Below, in pieces: positions 1-9,556 of a DNA stretch of 51,198 bases. This DNA comes from Symbiodinium natans. Lineage: Eukaryota > Sar > Dinophyceae > Suessiales > Symbiodiniaceae. The stretch is taken from the NCBI GenBank assembly GCA_905221605.1, contig CAJNDS010002374.1, forward strand, positions 374,001 through 425,198, given 5' to 3'. The position numbers were made by a program, and so were the translations under genes. The notes under the pieces were generated by a model. The model was given only the letters and a program-made list of their open reading frames with translations, searched no databases and had not been told where the DNA came from. Numbering within the stretch: position 1 is the stretch's first letter; every line of letters starts with the position of its first letter.

Positions 1-632
1 AGGCATCACGTGAGTCCCATTTCGCTGTCGATCCCGTCGCCGTCGCACCTCAGGCGGTGCTGCTGTTGCAGGGAAGTCTGGGCCCCAACGTGCTCGCATG
101 ATGTTGCCTTGAGACAATCTCGTGTGCGTGATGGGGCAGTTTGACCATAATTCTGTATGATGTTGTAGATTTCCTGTAAATGTGGTTTTATGAGATACAG
201 CTACACTTCAAGTACGCCCATTCACTTTAGGTTCCTGGCAGGTTGGGAGCGCAGTGCATGTTTTGCAGTTTCAAAGATAAATCAGGCACACCCACCCGAG
301 GAGCCATAAAGACAAGGCACAAGTCAACAAGCCGTGAGCAGCACGCTTTTGGAATGGTTTTGCTGCTTTTGAGTTTGTAATGTGCTTAAGCTGTTTCGCA
401 TACGAAGTTGTCAAACATTTTCAGGAGCAGTAAAGAAGGCAGCACGGAGAAACAACAAACACAAGTTAAACAAGGCATGTATTCACGTTTTGCCCTTTTG
501 CTTTTACCTGCTTTTTGTAGAAGGATATTGTTATGGTTTCGGATTCGAAGTTGGAAGAGCAACCGTGAGAAAAAGGAACACGAGCACCGCTCCAAAGGCC
601 ACAACAAACATTTCGAAAGCCAAGAGCAAGCA
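1..632. repeat. Direct duplication, copy 1 (cut by the window start)
   Basis: This segment is repeated at 1790-2397 at roughly 95% identity by eye, with small indels; one is a ~12-base insertion near 383-394 in this copy. Position 1 corresponds to 1790, so the left end lies outside the window. Copy 2 begins 8 bases after the stop of the micro-gene at 1361-1781, so a second copy of that gene probably ends just left of the window (inference). Both copies keep an acceptor ending TTTTCAG or TGTGCAG near 421/2203, a pyrimidine-rich 46-base stretch starting GC and ending TTTTTGTAG, and a frame starting KDIV and ending LEEQP. Confidence 0.9.
422..578 (+). pseudogene. Possible two-exon tail fragment in duplication copy 1
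   Basis: Seen: an acceptor at about 421, then a lysine/arginine-rich frame (GAVKKAARRN...). Next comes a stretch starting GCATGTATTC and ending CTTTTTGTAG, which would be a 46-base GC-AG intron (about 476-521), and then a short frame KDIVMVSDSKLEEQP ending in TGA near 567. The equivalent part of copy 2 (about 2204-2343) keeps the same intron and end but differs by one base in exon length, which breaks one of the two joins. It may be the last exons of a small gene, decayed in one copy. No family is recognised. Confidence 0.3.
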
Positions 633-1360
633 TAAACAGCCGTGAATTTTTGGCTCGTTTCATGTTGTTGCGAAGTTTGCGTTGTTGCGAAGTTTGAGAG
701 GCAAGCGCACAAGTGAGCTTTGCGGACTGCAGTGCGGAGTTTTTTCACCGTTGAAAAAGAGCAAAGGAATGTGTTCAAATGATACCTTACATGCAATGTC
801 ATGCTGCTGTTTCTGCATAGCATATACCGCCGCTCGAATCATGCACCTCCGTACATCCTACTCAGAGTTCAAAGCTTCAAACGGTGAACCACTTTGTGTT
901 ATGGCTTTCGGGGAGTCAAGAGTCTCCCAAGCCCCAAATCCCTCATCCCCAAGCCGTTGCTTCGAGGCAGCTGCCCCGGCCAGCCACTTCAGCTCACGAC
1001 CGGCAAAGTGGCATCAGCAAAAGCTTGCGGGATGTTTTCACGGCGAGCTTCATGGTGTGCACACATTGGATCTGAACACACACCCCTAAACCCTACAGCG
1101 CTTTCTAGGACAGCGTCCAGGCTCAGAAGAGGCCCTGAGTCAACTTCATGCAGCTGAGCGCTCGAGACTTCTGTGCTTCTGTGGGACCAGCTGTCCGAAC
1201 ATTCCCTTGGAGATCCGTGCTCCCTCGGATCGAATGCAACCATGGCATGATGCAAAAGGAAGCGTCCCCATCGGCTAGTTAGGCTAGTCGGGGCAGGCGT
1301 AGAAGCGTACATGGCAGCTAGAAGATCCAAGCATAAACTTGCTGCTTTCCACTTGGCGCC
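633..1360. other. No firm gene
   Basis: Only short open frames with no splice-site or codon support are seen. Around 641-657 the bases CCGTGAATTTTTGGCTC partly resemble the dinoflagellate spliced leader (see findings). Confidence 0.5.
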
Positions 1361-1781
1361 ATGAGCAAGATGGACGACCTGGAGCGGCGAGTGGCGGCAC
1401 TCGAGAGGCGAGTAGCACAGGCCCGTCGCCTACGAGACGCTGAATTCTTCAGGTTGCCCACGTTTGCCCATGCCACGTGCAGGCCAAAGCTCTGCAGGAC
1501 TTCTGCGAGACAAAGGCCTCCAGACCTGCCAGACTCTGCGTGGTTTGAAGGCTTGTGCTTTTAAAGTCGTTTCAAGCTGCAGGTGGACGATCTCAAGAAG
1601 TCTGTTTGGGACTTAGCAGGTGCGCTGTAGAGTTCCAGAGTCCCGCAATGTTTTGGTCCAGGTGGCTTGGTTCTCGCCTGTCAGCTGGTACCCATACACC
1701 CCCTGCGGCTGGCTATCATGGTGCTGCTGCGAGAAGCACCACGAGCAGGAGGAGGAGGTCCACGTGTCAAAGCCTGAGTGA
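1361..1781 (+). CDS. Four-exon micro-gene: coiled coil plus Trp/Cys tail
   Basis: The modelled exons are 1361-1420, 1483-1515, 1583-1621 and 1662-1781, giving 83 residues. All three introns (62, 67 and 40 bases) begin with GC, end with AG and are phase 0. The main support is structural. Exon 1 starts MSKMDDLERRVAALERRVAQ, and its hydrophobic a/d heptad spacing continues across both joins through exon 2 (AKALQDFCETK) and exon 3 (VDDLKKSVWDLAG). That would be unlikely by chance. Exon 4 is aromatic- and cysteine-rich (WYPYTPCGW, WCCCEKHHEQ) with an acidic end before TGA. The CCC and HH residues could bind metal or be lipidated, which is inference only. No known family is recognised. It sits 8 bases upstream of the duplicated segment, so it may be one copy of a tandem pair. 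Confidence 0.6.
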
Positions 1782-1789
1782 TAGATTCA

Positions 1790-2397
1790 AGGCATCACGT
1801 GAGTCCCATTTCGCTGTCGATCCCGTCGCCGTCGCACCTCAGGCGGTGCTGCTGTTGAAGGGAAGTCTGGGCCCCAACGTGCTCGCATGATGTTGCCTTG
1901 AGACAATCTCGTGTGCGTGATGCGGCAGTTTGACCGTAATTCTGTATGATGTTGTAGATTTCTGTAAATGTGCTTTTATGAGATACAGCTGAACTTCAAG
2001 TACGCCCATTCACTTTAGGTTCCTGGCAGGTTGGGAGCGCAGTGCATGTTCTGCAGTTTCAAAGATAAATCAGGCACACCCACCCGAGGAGCCATAAAGA
2101 CAAGGCACAAGTCAACAAGCCGTGAGCAGCACGCTTTTGGAATGGTTTTGCTGCTTTTGAGTTTGTAATGTTTCGCATACGAAGTTGTCAATCATGTGCA
2201 GGAGCAGTAAAGAAGGCAGCACGAAGAAACAGCGAACACAACTTTAAAGACGGCATGCATTCACGTTTTCCCTTTTGCTTTTACCTGCTTTTTGTAGAAG
2301 GATATTGTTACGGTTTCGGATTCGAAGTTGGAAGAGCAACCCTGAGAAAAAGGAACACGAGCACCGAAGGCCACAACAAACATTTCGACAGCCAGGA
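1790..2397. repeat. Direct duplication, copy 2
   Basis: This is homologous to 1-632. Similarity ends around CATTTCGACAGCCA near 2396. After that the two flanks are unrelated, which marks the right breakpoint of the duplicated unit. Confidence 0.9.
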
Positions 2398-3888
2398 CCT
2401 GGGCCGAGGCTTCTCGGAGAGCTGAGCTTTTGTTGCTTTCAAAAGCAGTTCAGCAAGTTGACGTGAGCCACTTGTGTTGCGAAACCATGGACAGACCTTG
2501 CATCTTTGCAAAGTCGGTCGCTGCCTGCTCACCAGGGGTTGCCCAAGTGAAAACCCAGAGGATGCTGAAGATTTCTTGGGTCTTTGCAAGCGTCAAGCTG
2601 CCACTACGATCTGCAGTACAGGCGTAGCCATACCTGGTTGTCTGTCGTGTTGAGAATGGGAGGCGCGTAGCCGTAGCAGACATGGAAGGTCCTGGCCGTT
2701 GGATGAGGAATGTGATTGGGTTGAGGCGGGCTGGCCGAGCAAAGTTTGTGCTCGCTGTTTCTCTGCATGCAACGTCAGGTGCCAACCATCCGACGGCTGG
2801 ACGAGACAGGACTGGCAGCATGACGTGCACATCGTGCCAACCTCATGCACTCACCAGTTACGTGAAAGTGATTGTTGTTGGCACTGTCTGATCTATCGTG
2901 GCCGTGCTGCAGCTGACGACAATGATGGCACAGAGCGGTTTTTCCTCGCGGCTGGACTGGACGAGTTTGGGCCTTGGCAGATTGCATGGCCAAAGGCACT
3001 CAAGATCCCTGCCGGATGTCTGTGTCCAGGCAGCTGGTTCGACGCCTTCCCGCCGAGGCGTCTTCAGTGACAGGGCGATGTCTGTTCTGACAGGCTGCGG
3101 AAGTGCAACAACAAAGTTCAGAGAGTGGCCAGATATCTCAACTTAGGCAGCATTTGGCCATGCCTGGGCAAAGTTTGCTTGGCATCCGGGCGGATGAGCC
3201 GCTTGGACGTATTCTTGATTCTTGTCCTTCACCGGTTTCACTTGTCAGACATTGGGCGGCGGACGCCTTGGTAACTGTAACTGTAGCCCCATGATGCACT
3301 GCTGAACCTGCAAGTATCCTGAGACCGCTGAGACCGCAAGACCGGCCACTTCAGCGACGCATCTGCGGCAGCCTCTCGGTTTCAACGGATGCTGATTGCA
3401 TGCTGGCCGGACGAGAGCTGACGTCGCTGACATCGGTTGACATGATCATTGTCAAATCATGTCAAATCAGTGCGCCAATGACCCGTTGAGACTGCGCTCT
3501 TCTGTCGACTCGAGGCACCCGTCCCCAGAGTCCCCACTCACTCCTCCGGCAAAGCCTGGGCTTGCCAATGGGCCCGCTGCTCAGCATGAGCCTTGCTGAG
3601 CCGCAGCTATGGCAAACTAACGTCACACGATGGGATGACACGAGATGCCTGGAAGTCAGCTGCAAAGCTTCACCGATGCCAGGTCGACAGCCTCGACAGC
3701 CCCTAGCCTGGATGGGATACGAATTCAAGTATCTGCAGCTTGTGATGATCCCAGCCAGGCAAGCCACTGTTGTCGTGTCTTAGTCTCCACTTACCAATGC
3801 AGCTTCGCAACTATGTCTTTGTGCTGCGTGTTGTAGACCTCCACAATCATCCACATAACCGCGCCCAAAGCCCAAAGCCAATTCTCAG
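2398..3888. other. No firm gene
   Basis: Several overlapping open frames are present on both strands (for example plus 2699-3070 and minus 3462-3767). None has paired splice signals or clear codon texture. Nothing else was seen. Confidence 0.45.
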
Positions 3889-4072
3889 CCTGGCGCTGGT
3901 GCTGCGGAGCCAATTTGGCCAAATCGCCAGTGCGAAGTATTCTCAAGCCGTCGCAAAAATGCGAGAGCTTTTTCGGGGAACGCTCGACTCCAAGGAAACC
4001 TCTCTCTCTCTACTTGTACGGGAGTCCAGCAGCCCTGAAAGGCTTGGAGGTGCCGTTGGAGAAGGAGATGTC
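3889..4072 (+). CDS. Candidate internal exon, unknown protein
   Basis: The acceptor is AATTCTCAG ending at 3888 and the donor is GTAAGG at 4073. The frame enters with one carried base and leaves at phase 0. It encodes about 61 residues, with a helical first half (QFGQIASAKYSQAVAKMREL) and a serine/glutamate-rich second half. Third codon positions are G/C-biased, as in the other believable exons here. No family is recognised, and flanking exons could not be chained. Confidence 0.5.
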
Positions 4073-5131
4073 GTAAGGCGTTGTCACACACGTCAATCAC
4101 AAATGCAGAGTTTCATGTGCCATTCACTTCGAACCATTCGAATCCTTCAGGTGCTGTAATTCATGCCTGGGCGCCGATACATGAGCAGCGAGCTCAGAGT
4201 GAGGCCCTTTCGAGCGGTTCTTCCGGTTCTTTCAGTTCTTTCCTCGGTGCGCTGGTTAGGCTCTCCTACCATTCCGAGTATCCGAGTATACTGCTTCAGC
4301 CTCCGCAGCTGCTCTGTCTCCCCTCGTCGTGGTCGGAGGCCCCACCATGCAACTGCCATCCAGCAGCGAGTGCACGCCAGAAATGACTTGAAATGACCGC
4401 TGCGGCACTGGCGTGCAGGACCGCAGGAGTCGGATCCCTTTCGCGTGTCGCTGGAGCAGGCATGTGCCGGGCCGCTAAAGCTGATGTTCTTGAAGGCTTG
4501 GAGACCTCAGACCTTTTGGGGGAGTTTACTCGAACAAGATCAGGCTCGCCGATCCCTTGCCACTGCAGGATGATGGCTTGCAGACTTCCTTCCTAGGGCA
4601 GGGAGAACGTGGGCAGCCTGGAGCATCAGCCGCCTTAAGTGCATGGCATTGCAGAAATCGCTCGCATGGTGCCGCGGCATGCCGCGGCATCCGAGCTTGA
4701 AATATCCGATTGCATGCCCTGTCCAAGGTCACAATTGTCGCCGTTCTGTTGCCGACGCAGATGCCCGAGTAATAGCAGGTAGGATCAGCTGTTTTCTGTC
4801 CGTCATGACGATTAGATCCAATGACTCTTTGCACTTGTGCTAGGCACTCAGGCGTGCCGCATGTTGCACCCCTGGCCCTGGAAAAAGTGCCTGAATCCTA
4901 TAAGAACTACACAAATTGCATAAGACGCCTTGTGGTGAGAGTCTCGAGGGTGTCAACTAAACTTAAACAAAGGTGTTGGGACAGATCGTGAGAAAGCAAA
5001 AGGGAAGCGAATTTCAGAAAGGTGTCGCCTTTGGGCGCCAGCGCAGAATCCCTTGACTTGCGTTACCGTCACCCGTACCAGTGGAAAGTCAAACTTCGCA
5101 GCTTCGATCACTCATCTTTCGTTTTTTGCAG
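4073..5131. other. No firm gene; contains a perfect palindrome
   Basis: No exon could be supported. A 20-base perfect palindrome lies at 4670-4689 (listed separately). Confidence 0.5.
4670..4689. other. 20-bp perfect palindrome
   Basis: TGCCGCGGCATGCCGCGGCA equals its own reverse complement and is two head-to-tail copies of GCCGCGGCAT. It contains two SacII-type CCGCGG cores. Function unknown; it could be a cruciform or binding site, or arise by chance. Confidence 0.9.
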
Positions 5132-5221
5132 GAGGATATTGTAGCTGGAACTGGAGCACAGCGTAGGCTGATGTACAGCAATAACTCCATTATGAAATGC
5201 AGCATCGACATCTGGTCCAAG
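5132..5221 (+). CDS. Candidate 30-codon internal exon
   Basis: The acceptor has a strong pyrimidine run (TTTCGTTTTTTGCAG) and the donor is AAG/GTGAGC. Both boundaries are phase 0 and the frame is open (EDIVAGTGAQRR ... SIDIWSK). An opposite-strand open frame overlaps it but lacks such splice signals. No family is recognised. Confidence 0.5.
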
Positions 5222-5548
5222 GTGAGCCCAGCCCCACCGATCGATTGCAGTGGGGTCGAAGGCGAGCCAGTCAGATAGTTGTTGATGAGTTTCATCAGCA
5301 GGCTGTGTAGCAAGCGTCCACGCGCTCCTCATTTCTTGCCGGTCGGCCTTGTTTGCCCATTTTCTGAAGGCTGGATGCGTACAGTGATGCATCCGCCACG
5401 TGCAGCAGGCCGCAAAGGGATAACAGGATAACAGTTGTGAAGTCGATTGGCAGCCCCAGCTATTGTTAGGTGGGGCACTCTGTTTCAGGGTTCACTCCTT
5501 CGCTCAGGATTTCTGTGAAAGCCGAGTCTCCGCCTGAGGTTCGCATCG
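5222..5548. other. No firm gene
   Basis: Nothing supported beyond the flanking candidate exons. Confidence 0.4.
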
Positions 5549-5605
5549 ATGAATGAGATTCGTGACCTCTATGCCGCAGACGACGAATGGAAGGGTGGCT
5601 TCAAG
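5549..5605 (+). CDS. Candidate short exon (EIRDLYAADDEW)
   Basis: A 19-codon frame from ATG reads MNEIRDLYAADDEWKGGFK and then meets AAG/GTGAAG, a plausible donor. The string EIRDLYAADDEW is reminiscent of the linker between RNase H and integrase in Ty3/gypsy polyproteins. That is a memory-based impression only; no other retroelement domain is seen nearby. It could be a retrotransposon scrap or a cellular exon. Confidence 0.3.
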
Positions 5606-6524
5606 GTGAAGCTGGCACGATTTCGCGTTTCACACCACGATTTCAAATCGCTGTTGTTTTCAGAAGACCTCCCCCCCTCTTGCCCCCCCCCCCTTCCTCA
5701 CTGTGCGGGTGACAGGCCAGCACCAGGAGTCTGACGAAGAAGCACGCGGAGTGGGGATCGGCTACGTGAGGCAGATCGCATCAGTTGACGCGCGTTACGT
5801 AGATTTTATGTAAAGTGCTGCGTTGCACAGGGAGGGAACTGCCATGAACTTTCATGCCAGCGTCCACATTCCAACGTTGCATACGCTGTCGTGATGTTTG
5901 CTGGACCTTGAGGCTGATGATACCGGATCCTGATGAGCTTGCAGGACTCGTCAGATGATTCAGAGGTAATGCTTCGAGCCGAGCTGTCAGTTGCCAAGAT
6001 TCCATAGCGCACGGGCGAATCGTGTACAAGACTATTCAGTTCAAGTGAAAACCTGGAGGAGGTTGCTCTTCGTGGGTATGAAGACTGCACAAAGAGGCCC
6101 GCAATCCTCCTGGGGCGAATCATTTTGTTCTGTCGCTTTTTGGTGGCGCAAAGTGTGATTTGTCGTGGGTTGAAAGGCTTTCAGTCGACTCAGGCTCTTC
6201 AACTTCGGCAGACCCGAGCACACCCCGTGGCAAACCGCGGCAATCGTCAGTGCCAAGGCTCGCACTGCGCTTGCACTGCACGCCTGTCGCATGAAGCGAC
6301 TCGCGTGTGACCCTCACGAGTTTCTAAGGTGCTGGATGAGTATGCCTCGGTATGCCTCAGAATGTGTCGGTATGCCTCCGCTTCACAGGTGGCTGGACTC
6401 CTGGACACGTGGCCGTTTCCAGGCCTGTCGGCGTCATGTGTTGTCATCTGTTGTCATCTGTTGTGTCTGCGGAATGGCTTCCGAGTCATCCGTGGCATCG
6501 TGAAGGTAAGACAGCTAATTGTAA

Positions 6525-6528
<4 letters not shown>
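5606..6528. other. No firm gene; one C11 run
   Basis: Contains an 11-base C run at 5683-5693. It is one of only two clear C runs of 10 or more on this strand (the other is 32483-32492). No exon was supported. Confidence 0.5.

Positions 6529-6561
<33 letters not shown>
6529..6561 (+). repeat. Poly-G tract, 33 G
   Basis: Uninterrupted run of 33 G, followed by more G-rich sequence to about 6695. It lies about 140 bases before the left edge of dispersed repeat family A copy 1. Confidence 0.97.
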
Positions 6562-6562
<1 letters not shown>

Positions 6563-6702
6563 GTGGGGGCAATAGGAGCCGCCGAGGCAATACCCTCCAC
6601 GGTATCGGTTTGCAGCTGCTCCAAGCGATCGTGGGGTCCCACAGGGTGGGGGGTGGGGGTGGCTTCTGCACGGGGGGAAGGGTTGGGTTGGGGGGAAAGG
6701 CC

Positions 6703-7720
6703 GGAGCCTTGATTGTAGGAATGCTGCAGTTTGGCTTGTACCGACTAAGTAATCAAAAACCTTGATGGCGCGGCAGCTGCAAGGGGACACCTCTTCACTC
6801 GAAGATTGAGACGACATGTTGAGGGAGTCAGAGGAACGGAGAGACTTCCGAGGATACCAGAGAAAGGAGCGCTAGTGGAAGAGCCCCCTTCCAGTTTATG
6901 ATTCCTGTTATGGTTTTATGTGCTTTCGGTTCAGGGCTCGGGGGTTGCAACTCTTGATGGCCAGGAGTTCAGCAGTGGCGCATTGCTGGAATACCGGCAG
7001 CTGACAAGGAACAGTCAGACTGGCGCGGGGCAGAGAGAGGAGCAGCGAATAAGATCGCATTCAGGCTACGACGCTACGACTACTGTACCTGGTCCCGCCG
7101 TGCCAGCTGCTGTTCGGTTGTTTATGTTGATGATGATAACCTCATGTGGAATCTCAAATTTGGAAGCCTAGTGCAAGCCTCCGACTCTCCAAGAGAGTGG
7201 CTTTCACAGCTGAAAACTATGTGGCCCTGTGCGAGACAAAAGCGCTTCGTTCCCAGCTTGCGCATCACAGGCAGTAAGGGGTGCCACGGGCCGCCTTCCT
7301 GGTGGTCATGTTCCGTCTGCAACGTCCCAGGTTGATTTTCGTGGTAGGATGAGGGATATGCGGAAACGTTAGGGTTTCAGGCTCTGGGAAGTTCACGTCC
7401 GGTTACGGTTCTGGTGTCTCGCTGTGCTGCTAGTCGTCGTGTGTCCCGGTGATACAAGCATCACGTGTTTCGGTTTCCCGCAAAAATCCTGTGTCTTTCG
7501 GTATGGGTGTCCTCCCCCCCACACTCGGTGTCGTCCGAGGGCTCTGCTGCGGTCTCGCGCTGTCACCTTCCCGCGTCCGTTATCCCAATGTCCCCATCAT
7601 CGCGGGTCTCAGTTTCCCAGCGTCTGGATGCCCGGGCGTCTCTGGGAGCAAGGTTGTCTGTTTGTTTTAGTGTCTCGTCCTAGTATTGTGGGTGTGTGTG
7701 TGTGTCGCATGTTCTTTGCA
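6703..7720. repeat. Dispersed repeat family A, copy 1
   Basis: Shares long colinear blocks with 20464-21295. These include CTTGATTGTAGGAATGCTGC, a block around GATTGAGACGACATGTTGAG, CTTGATGGCCAGGAGTTCAG, AACCTCATGTGGAATCTCAA, and a GT-rich end after CCTAGTATTGT. Indels distinguish the copies; a block at about 7170-7200 is absent from copy 2. No terminal repeats, target duplication or transposase frame is visible, so its mobility class is unknown. Confidence 0.85.
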
Positions 7721-7721
7721 G

Positions 7722-7866
7722 GATTGCCTGCAAGGTGGAAGCCAAGCGCCCCAAGCACAGAGATGACTCTACTAATTCATTTGCCTGCCCTTTTTCTGCT
7801 GGCTTCAGCAGCTCTGGCGACATTTTGTACTCATATGGTGCTTCGACATGGCGCTTGCATGCATGA
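7722..7866 (+). CDS. Candidate exon after repeat A
   Basis: The acceptor GTTCTTTGCAG ends the GT-rich edge of repeat A. The following frame is open for 47 codons to TGA, with a basic start (IACKVEAKRPKHRDDS) and a serine/glycine/aromatic end. The acceptor lies within or beside the repeat, so the repeat may supply a splice site. No family is recognised. Confidence 0.4.
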
Positions 7867-8321
7867 TCCTTGTACCAAGATGTTTGCTGTGCTTCGTTGC
7901 AGACAAGCACTTAGGGTGGTTGCCTTGACGCACAGCATCGTGAGCCAACCTAGTAGGCGTATACGCTGCCACGATTGTGATGTCGTCATGGCAGTTTCTA
8001 GTGGCGCGGCTGAATAGCGGGAAAGAGGCAATCCACTCACCTGCCGAGAAAAAGCGTATCGTCGCAAGGAGTGGACGGGGCTTGCGACAACGTTCTTCAG
8101 CAAACTCGTGTGCTTCGAGGCCGGTTGGTGTCTGTCCCAAGACGACGTGGGGAAACAGTGAAACAGCACCCTGTCAGGACTGTTGCACGTCGTCGAAACA
8201 TGACCAAGATGAGGCGCGCCTCAAATTGTTTCGAGCATATTGACGTCATGAGCAGGATGGCAATGACAGGTGATTGTGGAGAATGTTGCTTGCTGGGGCG
8301 AGGCAGTTTCTGATGTGCCAG
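7867..8321. other. No firm gene
   Basis: A weak plus frame near 8178-8240 (DCCTSSKHDQDEARLKL) follows a CTGTCAG acceptor but has no matching donor. Nothing else was seen. Confidence 0.35.
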
Positions 8322-8496
8322 AAACCTCAGGACTCAGGCAATTTGCAGTGCCACTTCCGTCATTGCGATGCAGTTTTGGGATGTTCCGAGGTCGCTACTC
8401 GCTCGGCGAGTTCCTGATGAACAGCTTTCTGAAGCTGTGGCTGAGGCGGTGGATCGTCTCGTAGCATCAATTTCACCGAAATGGCAGTTTGGTTGA
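8322..8496 (+). CDS. Candidate exon, acidic helical segment
   Basis: After acceptor GTGCCAG a frame stays open for about 58 codons to TGA at 8494-8496. It includes AMQFWDVPRSLLARRVPDEQ and then a regular alanine/glutamate helix (LSEAVAEAVDRLVASI). Codon texture is good. An alternative GT donor after the GAGGCG codons would let it join the exon at 8715 in phase 0. No family is recognised. Confidence 0.45.
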
Positions 8497-8714
8497 GGGG
8501 CTCCACTGTTGTAGGGAGCCGGCAATCGGGATTCGTTGATGTTGATGTGTTTATTTGCTGGAGGAGCCAAGCACTCCACGATGCTCGGTCACTGCGGCCC
8601 ATGTCCTAGAAACCCCATCAACGGTATGTCCTGCAGAGGACTGGGCTGCGGCTGCGGGAGTTCTCTAATTATTTCTGTCCTAGGCGCAGAATTCCCTACT
8701 TTTTCTTTGTTCAG

Positions 8715-8825
8715 GAGGTTGCGCATGATGACCTGCTTGAAGAAGACGAGCTTCTGCAGGGGCCTCTCTCACCAAGCGGTCATAGTAGCGACAGTACTTT
8801 TAATTGTAACTTCCGGAGCAAGTGA
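8715..8825 (+). CDS. Candidate exon, acidic/Ser-rich
   Basis: The acceptor is a strong pyrimidine run (TTTTTCTTTGTTCAG). The frame reads EVAHDDLLEEDELLQG followed by a serine-rich stretch and TGA at 8823-8825. A possible donor within it (GC/GTCATAG) would join in phase to another serine/aspartate frame starting at about 8878 (TPSRSDSGEDVAESS). It is probably part of the same gene as the neighbouring plus-strand exons. Confidence 0.5.
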   Translation, partial: EVAHDDLLEEDELLQGPLSPSGHSSDSTFNCNFRSK

Positions 8826-8916
8826 GCAGATGCAATCACATGATCATGCAACGGTCGTGGTCCCGTAGCAGTGACACCATCAAGGAGCGATTCGGGCGAG
8901 GACGTGGCCGAGTCGA

Positions 8917-9174
8917 GTGCCATCAAGGCAATGGGGTGTTTGCAAGCTTCTTTTCAACGCAAATGCTGTGTTTGGCCTTTGGTCAAAATTTGCTCTACTC
9001 TGTAAGGCACAGACCCAGGACATGGAGTGTTTTCCTGGGCTGCTTGGCAGCATCTTGGCACCCTGTTTCCTTCCGATGCGCGATTTGCAAGTTGCTGCCG
9101 GAGAGGTTTTCGACTCAGAATTCAACATTCTCAGCTTGTGTGCATCACCTGAGAAGCCTGGAGAACTTGCGTGA
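8917..9174 (+). CDS. Candidate terminal exon
   Basis: An open plus frame of about 85 codons to TGA has good codon texture, with a hydrophobic/aromatic part (VFGLWSKFALLCKAQ), CFPGLLGSILAPCFLPMRDL, and an acidic end (PEKPGELA). It may be the last exon of the gene started at 8322-8825. The exact acceptor was not fixed. Function unknown. Confidence 0.45.
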   Translation: MPSRQWGVCKLLFNANAVFGLWSKFALLCKAQTQDMECFPGLLGSILAPCFLPMRDLQVAAGEVFDSEFNILSLCASPEKPGELA

Positions 9175-9205
9175 CGCAAGTCCTTCTTTGCTAGACCTTG
9201 AAGCG

Positions 9206-9231
9206 CGACCTATGCCGTGAGGCATAGGTCG
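9206..9231. other. Perfect 11-bp hairpin with GTGA loop
   Basis: CGACCTATGCC and GGCATAGGTCG pair completely around the four-base loop GTGA. It lies between the plus-strand exon ending at 9174 and the minus-strand exon at 9315-9523, so it is intergenic or in a 3' UTR shared by converging genes. Confidence 0.95.
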
Positions 9232-9314
9232 ACATTGACCAAGGATGAGGAACCTCATTTCCGATTTTCTCGATGCCAGCGCCCAAGAGGGATTTACATT
9301 TTGCCAAAGACGAC

Positions 9315-9523
9315 CTGTTTCCCCTTAGGCCCAACATTGTAACATTCTTGAGCGAAACCGCCAAGTACTGGGAAGCAACATGATTGTAGGTCTGTGGGTC
9401 TAGGCCAGGCGGAAGGTACGTAAGAATATATTCCATGTACGGCAAGTCGTCCAGCTTATCGCCAGCATACCGGGTTTGGGCGTGATGAGAAGTTGCGTTG
9501 AGGGACATCACGTCATGATACAT
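9315..9523 (-). CDS. Candidate minus-strand exon
   Basis: On the minus strand the acceptor CTCTGCTCTTTTTGGCAG ends at 9524. The exon starts at ATG (9523) and runs to a donor ACAG/GTCG at 9314, leaving in phase 2. It encodes 69 residues with strong codon texture. It is hydrophilic with tyrosine/proline-rich parts (YMEYILTYLPPGLDPQTYNH) and then a beta-like SLKNVTMLGLRG. No family is recognised. Its acceptor lies only about 33 bases from the plus-strand frame starting near 9557, so one of the two may be false. Confidence 0.5.
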
Positions 9524-9556
9524 CTGCCAAAAAGAGCAGAGTGTCTCGTACAGCAG

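Noticed and set aside
5089-5392. Minus-strand frame with coding-like sequence
   Set aside because: The plus-strand exon 5132-5221 has much better splice signals and exact phase.
6352-6817. Glycine- or proline-run proteins around the G33 tract, and the same around 35077-35489 and 42662-43156
   Set aside because: Artefacts of the G runs.
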